Source: Ascarosepion bandense (Eukaryota; Mollusca; Cephalopoda; Sepiida; Sepiidae). From it: 64,000 nt of DNA. Positions within the stretch are counted from its first letter, which is position 1. Every line of letters starts with the position of its first letter. The stretch lies in contig JBBBDQ010000351.1 of assembly GCA_037127315.1 (NCBI GenBank), positions 1,095,568 to 1,159,567 on the forward strand, given 5' to 3'. The position numbers were made by a program, and so were the translations under genes. The notes beneath the pieces are model-generated. The model did not search any database. It was not told where the DNA came from and saw only the letters and a list, made by a program, of their open reading frames with translations. This document shows, one piece after another, positions 53,978-63,501 of this stretch.

Positions 53978-54560
53978 TTAAATTATTTGTTTGAACATTA
54001 CTGTGATGTCACCAAGTATAAATGAATAACTCAACTACAGAATCAGAATATAAGTTGTATTCCGCGGAAAGACGGTTAGTATGTACAGAAGTGATTAGTA
54101 ATATTTACAATAGAAAGATACAAGAGTCCAATTCATCGTAAGACGTGTATATACGTGATTACTTCCGGTACGCCACCGGAAGTGTGACTAACTCTTCACT
54201 GACACGCACTGACTCTTCAGTAACTCATTAGAGACTCTCAAGTGACTCTCTACGACTCTCTTGTAGAGAATCCACCATTGCTATATATAGCAATGGGAAC
54301 AGTCCATTTGTAGTCAAATAGGAGCGGCGCCCTAACAATTATTTTTAATGGATACTCATATTTGAGTAGATAGTCTGATTTTCCTATAATTAAACAATAC
54401 ATGTAAATATCCATCAGCCTAAATATTTGAGAAACCTTGTTTGAACATTTAGTCCAATGAATATTTAAATGTACTGTTTAATTATAAGAAAAAACCCAGA
54501 CTATCTATTCAAATACAAGTATCCATCAAAAAATAATGTTCAAACAAATTTAAAACATAT
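53978..54560. repeat. Foldback element interrupted by a solo LTR
   Basis: With 54002-54337 removed, the left arm ('aaattatttgtttgaacatt', then 'tttgagtagatagtctgatt' and on to about 54420) pairs with the right arm 54465-54560 ('cagactatctattcaaatac', 'aatgttcaaacaaattt'). The arms are about 95 bp and the loop about 45-60 bp. A related half-copy is at 54705-54830. Confidence 0.8.
54002..54337. mobile_element. Solo LTR in a foldback element
   Basis: Its ends are 'TGTGATGTCACC' and 'GCGCCCTAACA' (TG...CA). Flanking pentamers 'attac' and 'attat' match at four of five bases. Inside are a 22-bp perfect palindrome around a TATATA core (54275-54296) and a hairpin 'cttccggt'/'accggaag' (54162-54182). 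Orientation is uncertain; the other strand also starts TG. Confidence 0.7.
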
Positions 54561-54580
54561 ATATATATATATATATCTGA
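54556..54580. repeat. (AT)n microsatellite
   Basis: An alternating run at the right end of the foldback element. Confidence 0.85.
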
Positions 54581-54704
54581 CATGTCTTAGACGGTTTGAC
54601 CATGAAGGACTTAGAGTTAGACAAAGCCTGAAATCCTAATATAAACAAAGACAATTTATTTACCAAATTTTATGAAATCACTTATGAAATGGATTCATTC
54701 CGAC

Positions 54705-54830
54705 ATATTTTTAACTTGTTTGTTTGAACATTCTTTTTAATAGATATTTGTATTTGAGAAAATACTCCATTTTTCATAATTAAACAGTATATTTATATTT
54801 AATGGCCTGAATAATAAAGAAATCCTGTTA
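54705..54830. repeat. Half copy of the foldback element
   Basis: 'cttgtttgtttgaacattct', 'gatatttgtatttgagaaaa' and 'cataattaaacagtatattt' match one arm. A SINE-T1 starts where the centre should be. Confidence 0.6.
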
Positions 54831-55057
54831 GGAAGATTATCCTGCAGTAGGTTGCCATCGCTTTCTGTGGTAGATTGGTTGCCAACCAGGGCTATAGAAC
54901 CCAATCTTTCTTATTATTTAACTTTGGCAAGAAGAGATGAATTAATATCTTTGTCAAGGTTATTTGTGAATGCAAGGAATTCAACTGGAATTCAAACTCA
55001 GCACCCCACTCTCTCATTCTGAGTCAATATCCACTGCACCATAACGCATATCCGTGG
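54831..55057 (-). mobile_element. SINE-T1, 3'-truncated
   Basis: Head ('atatccactgcaccataacg' at the right) and core are present; the tail hairpin and terminus are missing. Confidence 0.75.
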
Positions 55058-55107
55058 AATTAACCTTACCAATTTCCAAGGATATTACTTATATAGTAAG
55101 AAAGTGA

Positions 55108-55354
55108 TGTGGCCCTGGGAAAAAGGTCACAAGAAAGACTTGGACACTGTATACTGTTCGAATCAATATTATATTACAAAAGAGAAACAGTGTACAGAGG
55201 AAATAGAGTATAATAGTACTTAGCGCCGGAACGGCATACTAACAAATGAGTATCGTAGCTGCTGCTACTTACTGCTACCCCTGAGAGTAGATAACTCTTG
55301 GTATTTATGTAGTCCGGTAGAGTTCAAATTAGTATGTAGGTAATTCCCCACAAC
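55108..55354 (-). mobile_element. 3' LTR of the Gypsy element
   Basis: On the minus strand it starts 'TGTGGGGAATTACC' (55354) and ends 'CCAGGGCCACA' (55108), with 5-bp inverted ends TGTGG/CCACA. It lies at the position expected for the 3' LTR, downstream of the integrase end. A purine-rich 'gggtaggtggtg' sits just before it. No second LTR is seen, so the element lost its 5' end. Confidence 0.65.
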
Positions 55355-55985
55355 ACCACCTACCCAGCTTTTTTGTCCGTTAAAAGCTGTTAGTACCTCT
55401 TACGTTTTGGGTTAATAATCAGCAGGTTGGTAAACTTTTGTTTTCTGCCCGACCGATGTTGTTCGGGTGCTGGTTGGGGTGGATTCAAGTCAAAAGTCTC
55501 AAAGATAATGTCAGTTGGTTCTTCTTCTACCGGAGGGGCATGTCACGCCTATCATCTTGGTGACACTTCTTTAGTTGGTTCTGGTAGTGCTTATGTGTGT
55601 ATTGTGGGCCTTTAACGATATACGCCATGTTACCTATTCGCTTGTCAATAGTGCCTATTTCCCAGAACTACATATTATTTTTGTTGTTTTTAAAGAAAAC
55701 TTTTTCACAAGGACTGAAACGTCTCCTGGGCATGCACACAGTTTTTTGTGGTTTAGTTTGTTTTGGCAGGAGTTTATCAAATGCCGATCTAATCTTCTGT
55801 ATGAACATGATTTCAGCTGGAGAGACAGCTGCCAGAGTGTTAGGGTTTGGTGTATTCATATACACCTGTAAGAACCGTTGAAGCGCTTCATCCGTAGGTG
55901 TTTCTTGGGCCATCTTCAAAGCTCTTTTTAAAGTGTCTACAAGAAGGCTCATGAAGACATGAATCCTCGACCAAGGTTGGTCAGT
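55355..55985 (-). pseudogene. Gypsy integrase C-terminal part
   Basis: The minus frame 55952-55668 encodes 'TLKRALKMAQETPTDEALQR', 'NPNTLAAVSPAEIMF' and 'KIRSAFDKLLPKQ', typical of the region after the integrase catalytic core. The tail to 55400 has several stops. Just upstream, the DDE core is absent: the zinc-finger linker joins almost directly to this part near 55950-55985. Confidence 0.75.
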
Positions 55986-56487
55986 CCTTGGCCAAGGCTT
56001 GAATGTAGTTGGTCATGCTTCAGCCGCTAAAGCACAACTTTACAGGTGTCTATCATTTCCGTGATTTCTCTATCCATATTTTGTCAATATACGAAACAAC
56101 GCATCAGACTATTCATCCAATTTTTCCCTGGATGTCCTGAATGGAAATCTTGGAGAATCCTTTTTTATAAGTTCTTCAGAATTATAACTCTTTCGCTGCA
56201 TAGTAATACTTCATCACACGGCGAGAACACATCTGATGCGTTTTTGTCAGTAGCTAAATTGTTTTTCATATCGCGAATGAAATCATCTTTTACTGCCTCC
56301 CTCTTTATTTCAGCTAGCATTACCGGGAGCTCTCTAACAGTATTCACGATCAAGTTTTGATCTCGCAATTTGTGCAGAGTGCTGCAATTATTGTGTCGTC
56401 GAAGGAGTTGTTTTTCTTTTATATCAGTCTTGATAGGCTGTCTGCATGGCAAATTTGCTTCGATGTTAAGTATACCAAGTTAACATT
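55986..56487 (-). pseudogene. Gypsy RNase H-integrase linker and zinc finger
   Basis: The minus frame 56452-56165 is the linker. Below it 'FHSGHPGKN' (near 56130) followed by 'MRCFVY' is the His-Cys zinc-binding module that starts integrase. Frames break at about 56165 and 56040. Confidence 0.65.
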
Positions 56488-56832
56488 TTAATTCAGCAAG
56501 ATGGTGCTCCATCTAAGTAGTCTTTTTGCCGTATGGTGCAGTAAACCATTTTTTGAACCAAAGATTGAGATTAGAGGTTTGTGGTCCATTTGAAGAGTGA
56601 AAGGTCTACCATGCAAATACCTATGGAACTTAGTCACTGCATATATTATGGTTAGAGCCTCTTTTTCTATTTGTGAGTATTGCTTTTCCACAGGTAGCAA
56701 TGTCCTGGGAGCATGTGTGATTAGTTTTTGTGTGCTGTCAGGCATTCTGTGTAAGATGCAGGCTCTAATGCTGTATGAACTAGCATCACTTGCTACGATA
56801 ATGTCCAGTTTTGTATTGTAATGGGTTAAAAT
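56488..56832 (-). pseudogene. Gypsy RNase H, split from RT by a LINE
   Basis: The minus frame encodes 'LDIIVASDASSYSIRACIL' (first catalytic Asp), 'EKEALTIIYAVTKFHRYLHG' (Glu) and 'TLQMDHKPL' (Asp), the order of Ty3/Gypsy RNase H. Codons upstream of about 56832 in this open frame belong to the reverse strand of an inserted LINE-A, not to Gypsy. Confidence 0.85.
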
Positions 56833-58350
56833 ATAGTTCCTATATTTAAAAACACTGGAGAACCCTCTGACCCTGCAAATTACCGCCCTATCAGCCCTCT
56901 TCCGATCTTTGGCAAAGTGTTCGAAGCCATTATCAACACCGAGGTGGTTCAGCATCTCACAGCGCACAGGCTCCTCTCGGACAAGCAATATGGTTTCCAC
57001 TTCACCAGGTCTACTGCTGATATGCTAACGACCATCACTGAGTACATATACCAGGCACTTGACAGGAATGGCGAAGCCTGAACCGTTGCATTGGATATAT
57101 CTAAGGCATTTGACAGAGTTTGGCATGCTGGCCTTCTATGTAAACTGCGGAGCTATGGTATAACTGGACATTTGTTTGAACTAATGCAATCATTCCTCTC
57201 TAACCGCACAATGAAGGTGGTATTAAACGGACATGCCTCTCAGAACTACCATACAAACACAGGTGTCCCCCAAGGCTCCATCTTAGGTCCTACACTCTTC
57301 CTGATATACATTAATGATCTCTCTGATTCCATAAGAGCCCAAATAGGTTTGTATGCCGATGACACCACAGTTTACTCTCGCCTCCTACAAAAATCTGGTG
57401 TAGGTGTCAAAGCTAACCTCGCAGCCGAGATAGAAAATGACCTCTAATCCATATTGGACTGGGGTAAGAAATGGCTAGTAAATTTTAATGCTTCTAAAAC
57501 GAAGCTACTCTCAATTAACCATCATCAACAATTTCACCTACCTCCCATTAGCATGGACCAGGCTTGCTTCCCAGAGAGTAAAACACTACGCCTCCTTGGT
57601 CTCACACTTTCAGCGGACCTCAAATGGAATGACTATATCGAATCCATTGCTAAATCCGCTGCTATGAAAGTCGGTTCTCTGTGTAGGGCCCGGAAGTTTT
57701 TTCTGTCTAAATCTATCCTGCACATTTATAAATCTACCATCCACCCGTGCATTGAATACTGCTGCCATATCTGGTCGGGTGCCCCTGCTGTTCTCCTCGG
57801 GCTTCTCGATAAGGTTCAGAGGAGGGTCTGTAATGTGATAGATACCGACTGCAGTCTCTCTCCCACCAGCACGACATGGTTTCCCTGTGTCTCTTCTATA
57901 AATACTTCCACGGCTTCTGCTCCGATGAACTTAGATCATTAGTGCCCCCTAAATACGAATTTGAACGAGATACTAGATTAGCAACTAGATCCCACCCTTT
58001 TACAGTGAAACCGATAAAATGCAGCCGTAACTTCTACTCCAACAGTTTCTTTCCTCGCACTTCCCGACTGTGGAATTCTCTTCCAAATGATTGCTTCCCT
58101 GACGGCTACAATCTCCAGGAGTTTAAATGTAAGGTCAATAGACACCTCCTAACACACTAACCTGCTCCCATTCTATCAAACACTCTTCCCATCTGCCCAA
58201 CCCTCATCCTCGCTATCCTTACTCATCTATCACCTTCCTCCTGGCATTCCCTATGTCTAACCACTCCTTCTCTTTACCTTTCCCTATGTAGCCCCATGCG
58301 CAATAGTGGCAGTGGAATGCCTTGCTTGGGGTGAGATGATTAAAAAAAAA
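56833..58350 (+). pseudogene. LINE-A RT, best copy, inside Gypsy
   Basis: A CR1/Jockey-group non-LTR RT, 5'-truncated within the RT domain. Order: 'EPSDPANYRPIS' (56865), 'DKQYGFHFTRSTADML' (56985), 'ALDISKAFDRVWHAG' (57090), 'GVPQGSILGPTLFLIYINDL' (57263-57320), catalytic 'YADD' (57352-57363) and the tail 'TSRLWNSLPNDCFPDGYN' (58055). The 3' UTR ends 'ggtgagatgattaaaaaaaa'. Only three lesions are seen: TGA at 57079-57081, TAA at 57445-57447 and a frameshift near 57865. It is therefore recent. It lies antiparallel to the Gypsy frame. No endonuclease domain is present. Confidence 0.9.
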
Positions 58351-59395
58351 AAAGAAGAGATCAGATGTAAGTGTGTTTTTAATTTCTTCAAATGCCGCCT
58401 GGCATTGGGGTGTCCATTCCCAGGCTTTGTCTTTATTCAGTAGTTCGTTCAGTGAGGCTTGCAGATCATGCATATTTCTGATAAAGACTTGGTAGTAATT
58501 AGCCAATCCCAAAAAGCTTTGCAGAGCTTGTTTGTTGTTGGGGGCTGGCATGTCTTTGATTGCTGTAGCCCTTTCAGAATCAGGATGTCTACTGCTTTTG
58601 TTGATGACATGTCCGAGATATTTTATCTTGTTTACACAAAAATCGCATTTGGATTCTTTAATTTTGAGCCCATGCTCACAAATATTCTCAAAAACCCTAT
58701 GAACATGCTCCTTATGCTGTTCTATGGACTGACTGGTAATTATTATATCATCCAGCTACGCCATTGCAAAGTTAAGGCAGCACAGCATGGTATCCATGAC
58801 CTGCTGGAAAATCACAGGCACAACCTTGATCCCAAAGGGTAATTTGTCAAACTTGTACAGTCCTCTATGGGTATTAATACACAAGAGTCTTGAGCTCTCC
58901 TCTTCCACTTGGATCTGGAGGTAGGCATCACTTAAGTTGATTTTAGAGAATGTCTTCCCACCATTGAGCTTAGTCAATACCTCCTCCGGGCTAGGTAGAG
59001 GGTAGTGGTGGTCTTTTACTGCTGTATTCAACTTGGTAGAAAAATCTGCACAAACCTGTATTTCATTTGACTTCTTTTTAACATATACAGTAGGAGCTGC
59101 CCATTCGTTGAACTTGATTTTAGATAGAATACCAGTGTTAACTAGTCTATCCAGTTCGTCCTCAGACTTATTCAGTGCAGCAAATAGTACACTTCTTTTT
59201 TTCTTAAAAATAAGTTGTATATTTTCCTTTACTTTGAATTTTGCTTGTATCTTAGTACACTTGCCTAAGCCAGCCGAGAAGACTTCAGGAAAGGTCTGTT
59301 TGAGTTCCGCTTTAAGATCCTTGGCTTCTGATGTGAAAACTATGACAAAGTGGAAAAAGGTTTTGTGTGACACAATTCATCCTTTTGAACTTCTT
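58351..59395 (-). pseudogene. Gypsy reverse transcriptase, 5'-truncated
   Basis: The minus frame from 59373 has 'DFSTKLNTAVKDHHYPLPSP', 'FSKINLSDAYLQIQVEEES' and 'KFDKLPFGI', typical of Ty3/Gypsy RT. A TAG stop at 58758-58756 replaces the Tyr of the catalytic box; 'LDDIIITS' follows (58755 down). Then 'IKYLGHVI' and 'QSFLGLANYY' lead to 'AFEEIKNTLTSD', where LINE-A cuts in. Gag, protease and the 5' LTR are missing. Codons past the LINE junction (58350-58219) are LINE sequence. Confidence 0.85.
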
Positions 59396-59483
59396 TGGAC
59401 TAAAATGATGCTTATATTAATACAATTACATATGCATATGATAGTAAATACTGAGAATTTTTAATTTAAATTGATTTTTAAGT

Positions 59484-59795
59484 ATATATTTTGGAGAGGA
59501 TGGACACTAAAAGGAAGCTGATACTTAACATCAGGAAAAGACAGCTGAAGTTTTTGGGACATGTAATGAGGAAGGAGGGCTTGGAAAAGCTGACTCTTGT
59601 GGGATGGATAGACAGAAAGAGAGACAAGGGAAGGCAGTGCATGACATACCTGATGGACTTGAACAAATAGAAGGTGGAGAGAGGAGTGGAATAACAGGAG
59701 TGGGGGATATTAAGTGCATCAAGGGGATGGGAAGAGGTGCAGGGCCACGATTGCCTATGTCCTGAAGGGACACAGCAGATAGAAGAACAACAACA
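59484..59795 (+). pseudogene. LINE-B C-terminal fragment
   Basis: It encodes 'MDTKRKLILNIRKRQLKFLG' and 'HVMRKEGLEKLTLVGWID' and ends with 'cctatgtcctgaagggacac' and 'gatagaagaacaac'. It is frame-broken after 'GWID'. Confidence 0.75.
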
Positions 59796-59859
59796 TATTT
59801 TGTGGATATACTTCAGCCAATTTCATTGAGTTTCTTTTCGTTCATTTTCTGTTACTTTT

Positions 59860-60489
59860 GTTATTAAATATACGACATTGTGATGATAGAAGTTCTGTCA
59901 AGAAAAGTAAAATGTTGTAAAAACCCGGACATAAATTAACTATCAATGATCTTGCAATTAAAGAACTTTCTATACATTTTTGCTGCAGTAAATTGCTTTT
60001 TCTGTTAATTTGAATAGCATTTTTTAAATCAAAATTAGGGCTAGACTCATTACAGGGAGCAGCTAATGTGCTTAATTTGAGGTTTTGTAAAAGATCCCTT
60101 TTGTGTTCATATAACTTTTCTTTTAAATTCCTTGAGGTTTCTCAAATGTATTCATTGTAGCAATTATTACATGTATTTTATTGTTTGAGAAGTAATTTTT
60201 ACAAATTGTATGTTAAGCTTAGATAAATTCTACACAATTGTAGTTTAGATAGAGTTAGTGGATAAAATAACACATTTTGATTTATTAGGTTTTTCCAGAT
60301 GCTCCATTTTTCTATTTTGAAATATTTTGTGAGCCATTTTATTTTGTGTTAAATATGAAATGATTTTGGTATTGAAGAAACTGAAAAGCATGTCCAATGC
60401 ATTTCTCCTCTATATATAAATATTGAGGTCCCACAAATCCTGAGTGTTTTTAAATAGGAATCAGTAAGTATCCTAGATGTTGTTCTTAT
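59860..60489 (-). pseudogene. PLE-3 GIY-YIG endonuclease part
   Basis: The minus strand encodes 'CNNCYNEYI', a stop (60144-60142) where Gly of the YIG box should be, then 'ETSRNLKEKLYEHKRDL'. It goes on to 'CNESSPNFDLKNA' and 'KCIESSLIARS' and ends 'LCPGFYN' near 59915. This is the GIY-YIG endonuclease found at the C-terminus of Penelope elements. Upstream sequence to 60489 is more decayed. A LINE-A insertion separates it from its RT. Confidence 0.75.
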
Positions 60490-60936
60490 GGTGTTTTTTT
60501 TTTTTTAATCGTTTCACCCCGAGCAAGACATTCCACAGCCACTGTAGCACAGGGGGTTACATAGGGTCGAGGGAGTGATGGGAAAGGATGGTTAGATATA
60601 GGAAATATCAGAAGGAGGGTGATAGACAGGTAAGGATACCGAGAATGAGGGTTGGTTAGATGGTGCGAGTGTTTGAGAGAATAGATGCAAGTTAGCGTGT
60701 TAGGAGGTGTCCATTGACCTTACATTTAAACTCCTGGAGATTGTAGCCATTGGGGAAGCAATCATGTGGAAGGGAATTCCACAGCCGGGAAGTGTGAGAA
60801 AAGAAACTGTTGGAGTAGAAGTTACGGTTGCATTTTATCGGTTTCACTGTAAAAGGGTGGGATCTAGCTGCCAATCTAGTTTCTCATGCAAATTCATATC
60901 TAGGGAGCATTAGTGATCTAAGTTCATCGGAGCAGG
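60490..60936 (-). pseudogene. LINE-A inserted in PLE-3
   Basis: Poly(T) at 60497-60507, 'cgtttcaccccgagcaagac', then the frame 60874-60692 with 'HPFTVKPIKCNRNFYSNSFF', 'TSRLWNSLPHDCFPNGYN' and 'LQEFKCKVNGHLL'. 5'-truncated near 'LRSL'. Confidence 0.8.
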
Positions 60937-61310
60937 GAAATTTATAAAATCATTTTTTGAGTTGATTTGAGATGAGCACATAGTTTTAGGTTAATGTTAC
61001 TGCAGTGTAGCATGATATCTAGAAAAGGTAAAATATTGTTTGTTTCAAAAATAAATTCTGTTGTATGTTAAACATTTTTAGTCTATCTACAAAGTCAGGC
61101 AAAGTAATTTCGCCTTTAGTTTGTTTACAATAATTGTGTTTTAATCTGGGGTTTGCTGATTGAAATAATCAAGATTAAGTGAACTCAATTTAGTTTGTTC
61201 TGAGATCCAATAATACAATGATTGTGAGTGGGTGGCAGAAGCTGCCTAGTTAACATTCAAAACCATGGCTTTTACTAAAATCATCTAGTTTGTTTTTTTT
61301 TTGTGTGTGT
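60937..61310 (-). pseudogene. PLE-3 RT fragment
   Basis: The minus strand encodes 'FETNNILPFLDIMLHCSNIN' (LPFLDI codons 61031-61014), the Penelope RT block that follows the catalytic box. A frameshift precedes it, 'LPDFVDRLKMF' lies just upstream, and the catalytic YxDD itself was not found. It is in line with 59860-60489 once the LINE is removed. Confidence 0.65.
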
Positions 61311-61363
61311 ATGAAATACTCAATTACATCAATTATTTCAATCAACAAGTAGATATGCAAGGC

Positions 61364-61485
61364 ACTTTTAATGAATGTGGAAGCTCTTTCAAGGAATAAT
61401 TTTGCTAATTTTACCCAAGAACTACATAGGTAGAATTAGCAAAATTATTCTTGAAAGAGCTTCCACATTCATTAAGAATGCGTTA
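61364..61485. repeat. Inverted repeat at the start of PLE-4
   Basis: Arms 61364-61414 and 61434-61485 are nearly perfect reverse complements over about 50 bp, with a ~20-base spacer. The right arm is in frame with PLE-4 ('RISKIILERASTFIKNAL'). The left arm is therefore an inverted copy of the element's own coding start. Confidence 0.85.
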
Positions 61486-62105
61486 GACATGAACCAATGA
61501 AAGAACACAGCTAAGGCAATTGACTGGTTCACAAAAACTACAAAAATAAAATAGACTTCACGTTCATCCATTTTGAAATTTGTGACTTCTATCCATCCAT
61601 ATCTGAAAAACTCTTACTGCAGCCTTAAATTTGGTAAAAAATTACTGCCTCATCAGTGAGCAAGATATCAACATCACTAATCAGGCCCAAAAACTGATCT
61701 TATTTTATGATGAATATCTGTGGACTAGAAAAAGCAAATCTGATTTCTGTATTTCTATGGGAGCGTATGATTCTGCTGAGGCTTGTGTTTTGGTTAGACT
61801 TTTTTTGCTCTGGAATCTTAGGCACGTCTTTAATTTATGTAATGCTGGACTTTACCAAGATGATGAATTGATAATCCTCTGTAAACCAAACTTAGAAAGA
61901 ATCTAATCAAATTTTTCAAAGACCATGATTTTAATGTTACCACCATCACTAACAGTAAAGTCATAAATTTCTCAGATATTACCTTTGACCTGAGCAATAG
62001 TCTGTACAAAATATACACTAAGGACTCACATAACCACAAGTACATCAATAGGGAATCAACTGACCCCTCATAGAATCACAATCAACACAAATCTATCCAA
62101 TTTCA
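61434..62105 (+). pseudogene. PLE-4, divergent RT, part 1
   Basis: An RT of a divergent Penelope-like type. Order: 'ISKIILERASTFIKNA' (61438), 'AKAIDWFTK', 'CDFYPSISEKLLLQALNL' (61581 on), 'ISMGAYDSAEACVLVRLF' (61760), then the catalytic-box equivalent 'GLYQDDELIIL' (DD at 61859-61864). 'VINFSDITFDLSNSLYKIYT' and 'YINRES' follow. Stops at about 61500 (Trp to TGA) and 61550 and one frameshift near 61905 break it. Assignment to Penelope-like elements rests on motif resemblance and is less certain than for PLE-1 to PLE-3. Confidence 0.7.
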
Positions 62106-62108
62106 TTT

Positions 62109-62250
62109 AAGTTTTTTTTCTTAATAATATCACCCCGAGCAAGGCGGTAATGCCACTGATGTGCAGGGGGCTATGTAAGCCTCTACATCTGTTCAATAGA
62201 TGTGGGTGGAGTGTGAACCGGGCGATAGTTTAGTCTATCTACTCCAATTA
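62109..62250 (-). mobile_element. LINE-A 3' UTR variant
   Basis: 'atatcaccccgagcaaggcg' and 'ctatctactccaatt' match the variant at 14641-15056, as a single copy. Confidence 0.65.
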
Positions 62251-62274
62251 AAGTACCAACTTTAGCAATAGCAC

Positions 62275-63090
62275 GCCTTCTCTTGTTACACCATGCAACC
62301 CACGTTCCATCATCTACCTGATTAGGTCCTTCAAATATGGTATCAGTTGCTTTCCACTGTCTCTTTTTACTTCTATCTGGCCTGTTAGTATCAGGTTCTC
62401 CAAGCCTTCATTCCTCATTGCATGTCCCAGGAACTTCAGCTGTTTCTTCCTGATGCTCAGTATTAATTTCCTTTTCATTTCCATCCTTTCCAAAACCTCA
62501 TCATTGCTCACATGCTCGATCCATGTTATTCGCAGCATCCTTCTGTAGAATCACATTTCTGCTGCTTCAAGTTTTTCCTTCTTCTTTGATGATATTGTCC
62601 AACATTCACTGCCATATTGAAGAACTGACAACACATAGCAATCCAGTACTCTCTTCCTTGTTTCTAGCGAAATTGTCTTGTTTCTTAATACTTTACTCAA
62701 CTTCTGGAATGCATCCTTCACCATGCCAGTTTGCCTTCAGATCTCTGTATCGCTCTTTCCATCTTCTGTTATAACACTTCCCAGGTATTTAAATTTTGTA
62801 CCTGCTTGATTCTAGTATCCCTGACCTGTATTTGGCATATTGGGCTGCCCTTTTTACTGATGACCATGCATTCGGTTTTCTTGCAGTTTATTTGTAGTCC
62901 TTTCTTATCACTCTCTTCAGCTACCTTCTGTAGGAGATCTTGTAGTTTCCTTTCCGTGTCTGCAATCAGCATTGTATCATCTGCGTACCTTAAGTTGTTT
63001 AAATTGTGGCCTCCAATGACAAATCCAGGCATAACTTCTACGGTCCTCAAAATATTCTTGCTGTACAAGTTGAACAGATCTGGTGAAAAG
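62275..63090 (-). pseudogene. LINE-B with RT catalytic box
   Basis: The longest LINE-B copy. On the minus strand: 'LFNLYSKNILRTVEVMPGF' (63085), 'LNNLRYADDTMLIADTERKL' (catalytic YADD, 62987-62976) and 'KGLQINCKKTECMVISKKG'. After breaks come 'WIEHVSNDEVLERMEMKRK', 'LKFLGHAMRNEGLENLILTG' and 'QIEVKRD' (62530-62340). This links the RT to the C-terminal tail seen alone elsewhere and supports the RTE-like assignment. There are frameshifts near 62765 and 62540, and the N-terminal endonuclease is missing. Confidence 0.85.
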
Positions 63091-63104
63091 CCACTTTGAT
63101 TCAG

Positions 63105-63501
63105 AAAAAAATTTAAATCAACACGAGTTCAGAATACTTCGTTAAAAACAAAGTAGGCAGAAATAAGCTGAAATCACGTAAACGTTATTTGGTTTCAGGC
63201 ATTATGACCAAACAAACATTAGTAAATTCTTCTTAAACTTAATTCACAAACATTTCTACTATTCAGCCACATAAAAAAAATTTTCAACAAAAACAATGTT
63301 AAAGACAGTTATAGTTATTTTAAGAACATAGATAAATTTGTATATTTCACAACATAATAATATGATATCAAATAAAAACTTGGCCCACTTGAAAAATATC
63401 ATTTATTCTACTACTGACAATAATGACCCTTCAAAAAATAATTGCAACTGCCGAAAAAAATAAAACCTGCCCATTTAATGGCCAATGTATGTCTGAAAGT
63501 A
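63105..63501 (+). pseudogene. PLE-4, part 2
   Basis: It continues PLE-4 after the LINE block. It holds 'KYFLKLIHKHFYYSAT' near 63220 and a Cys-rich 'NCNCRKK' followed by 'TCPFNGQCMSES' (63437-63498). A GIY-YIG endonuclease would be expected next, but a Hel-1 copy starts at 63502. Frames shift several times. Confidence 0.6.

Noticed and set aside
56488..57000. One continuous 170-codon minus-strand protein
   Set aside because: Only the part up to about 56832 is Gypsy RNase H. The rest is the reverse strand of the inserted LINE-A.
58219..58551. One continuous 110-codon minus-strand protein
   Set aside because: The part below 58350 is the reverse strand of the LINE-A 3' UTR; only 58351-58551 is Gypsy.
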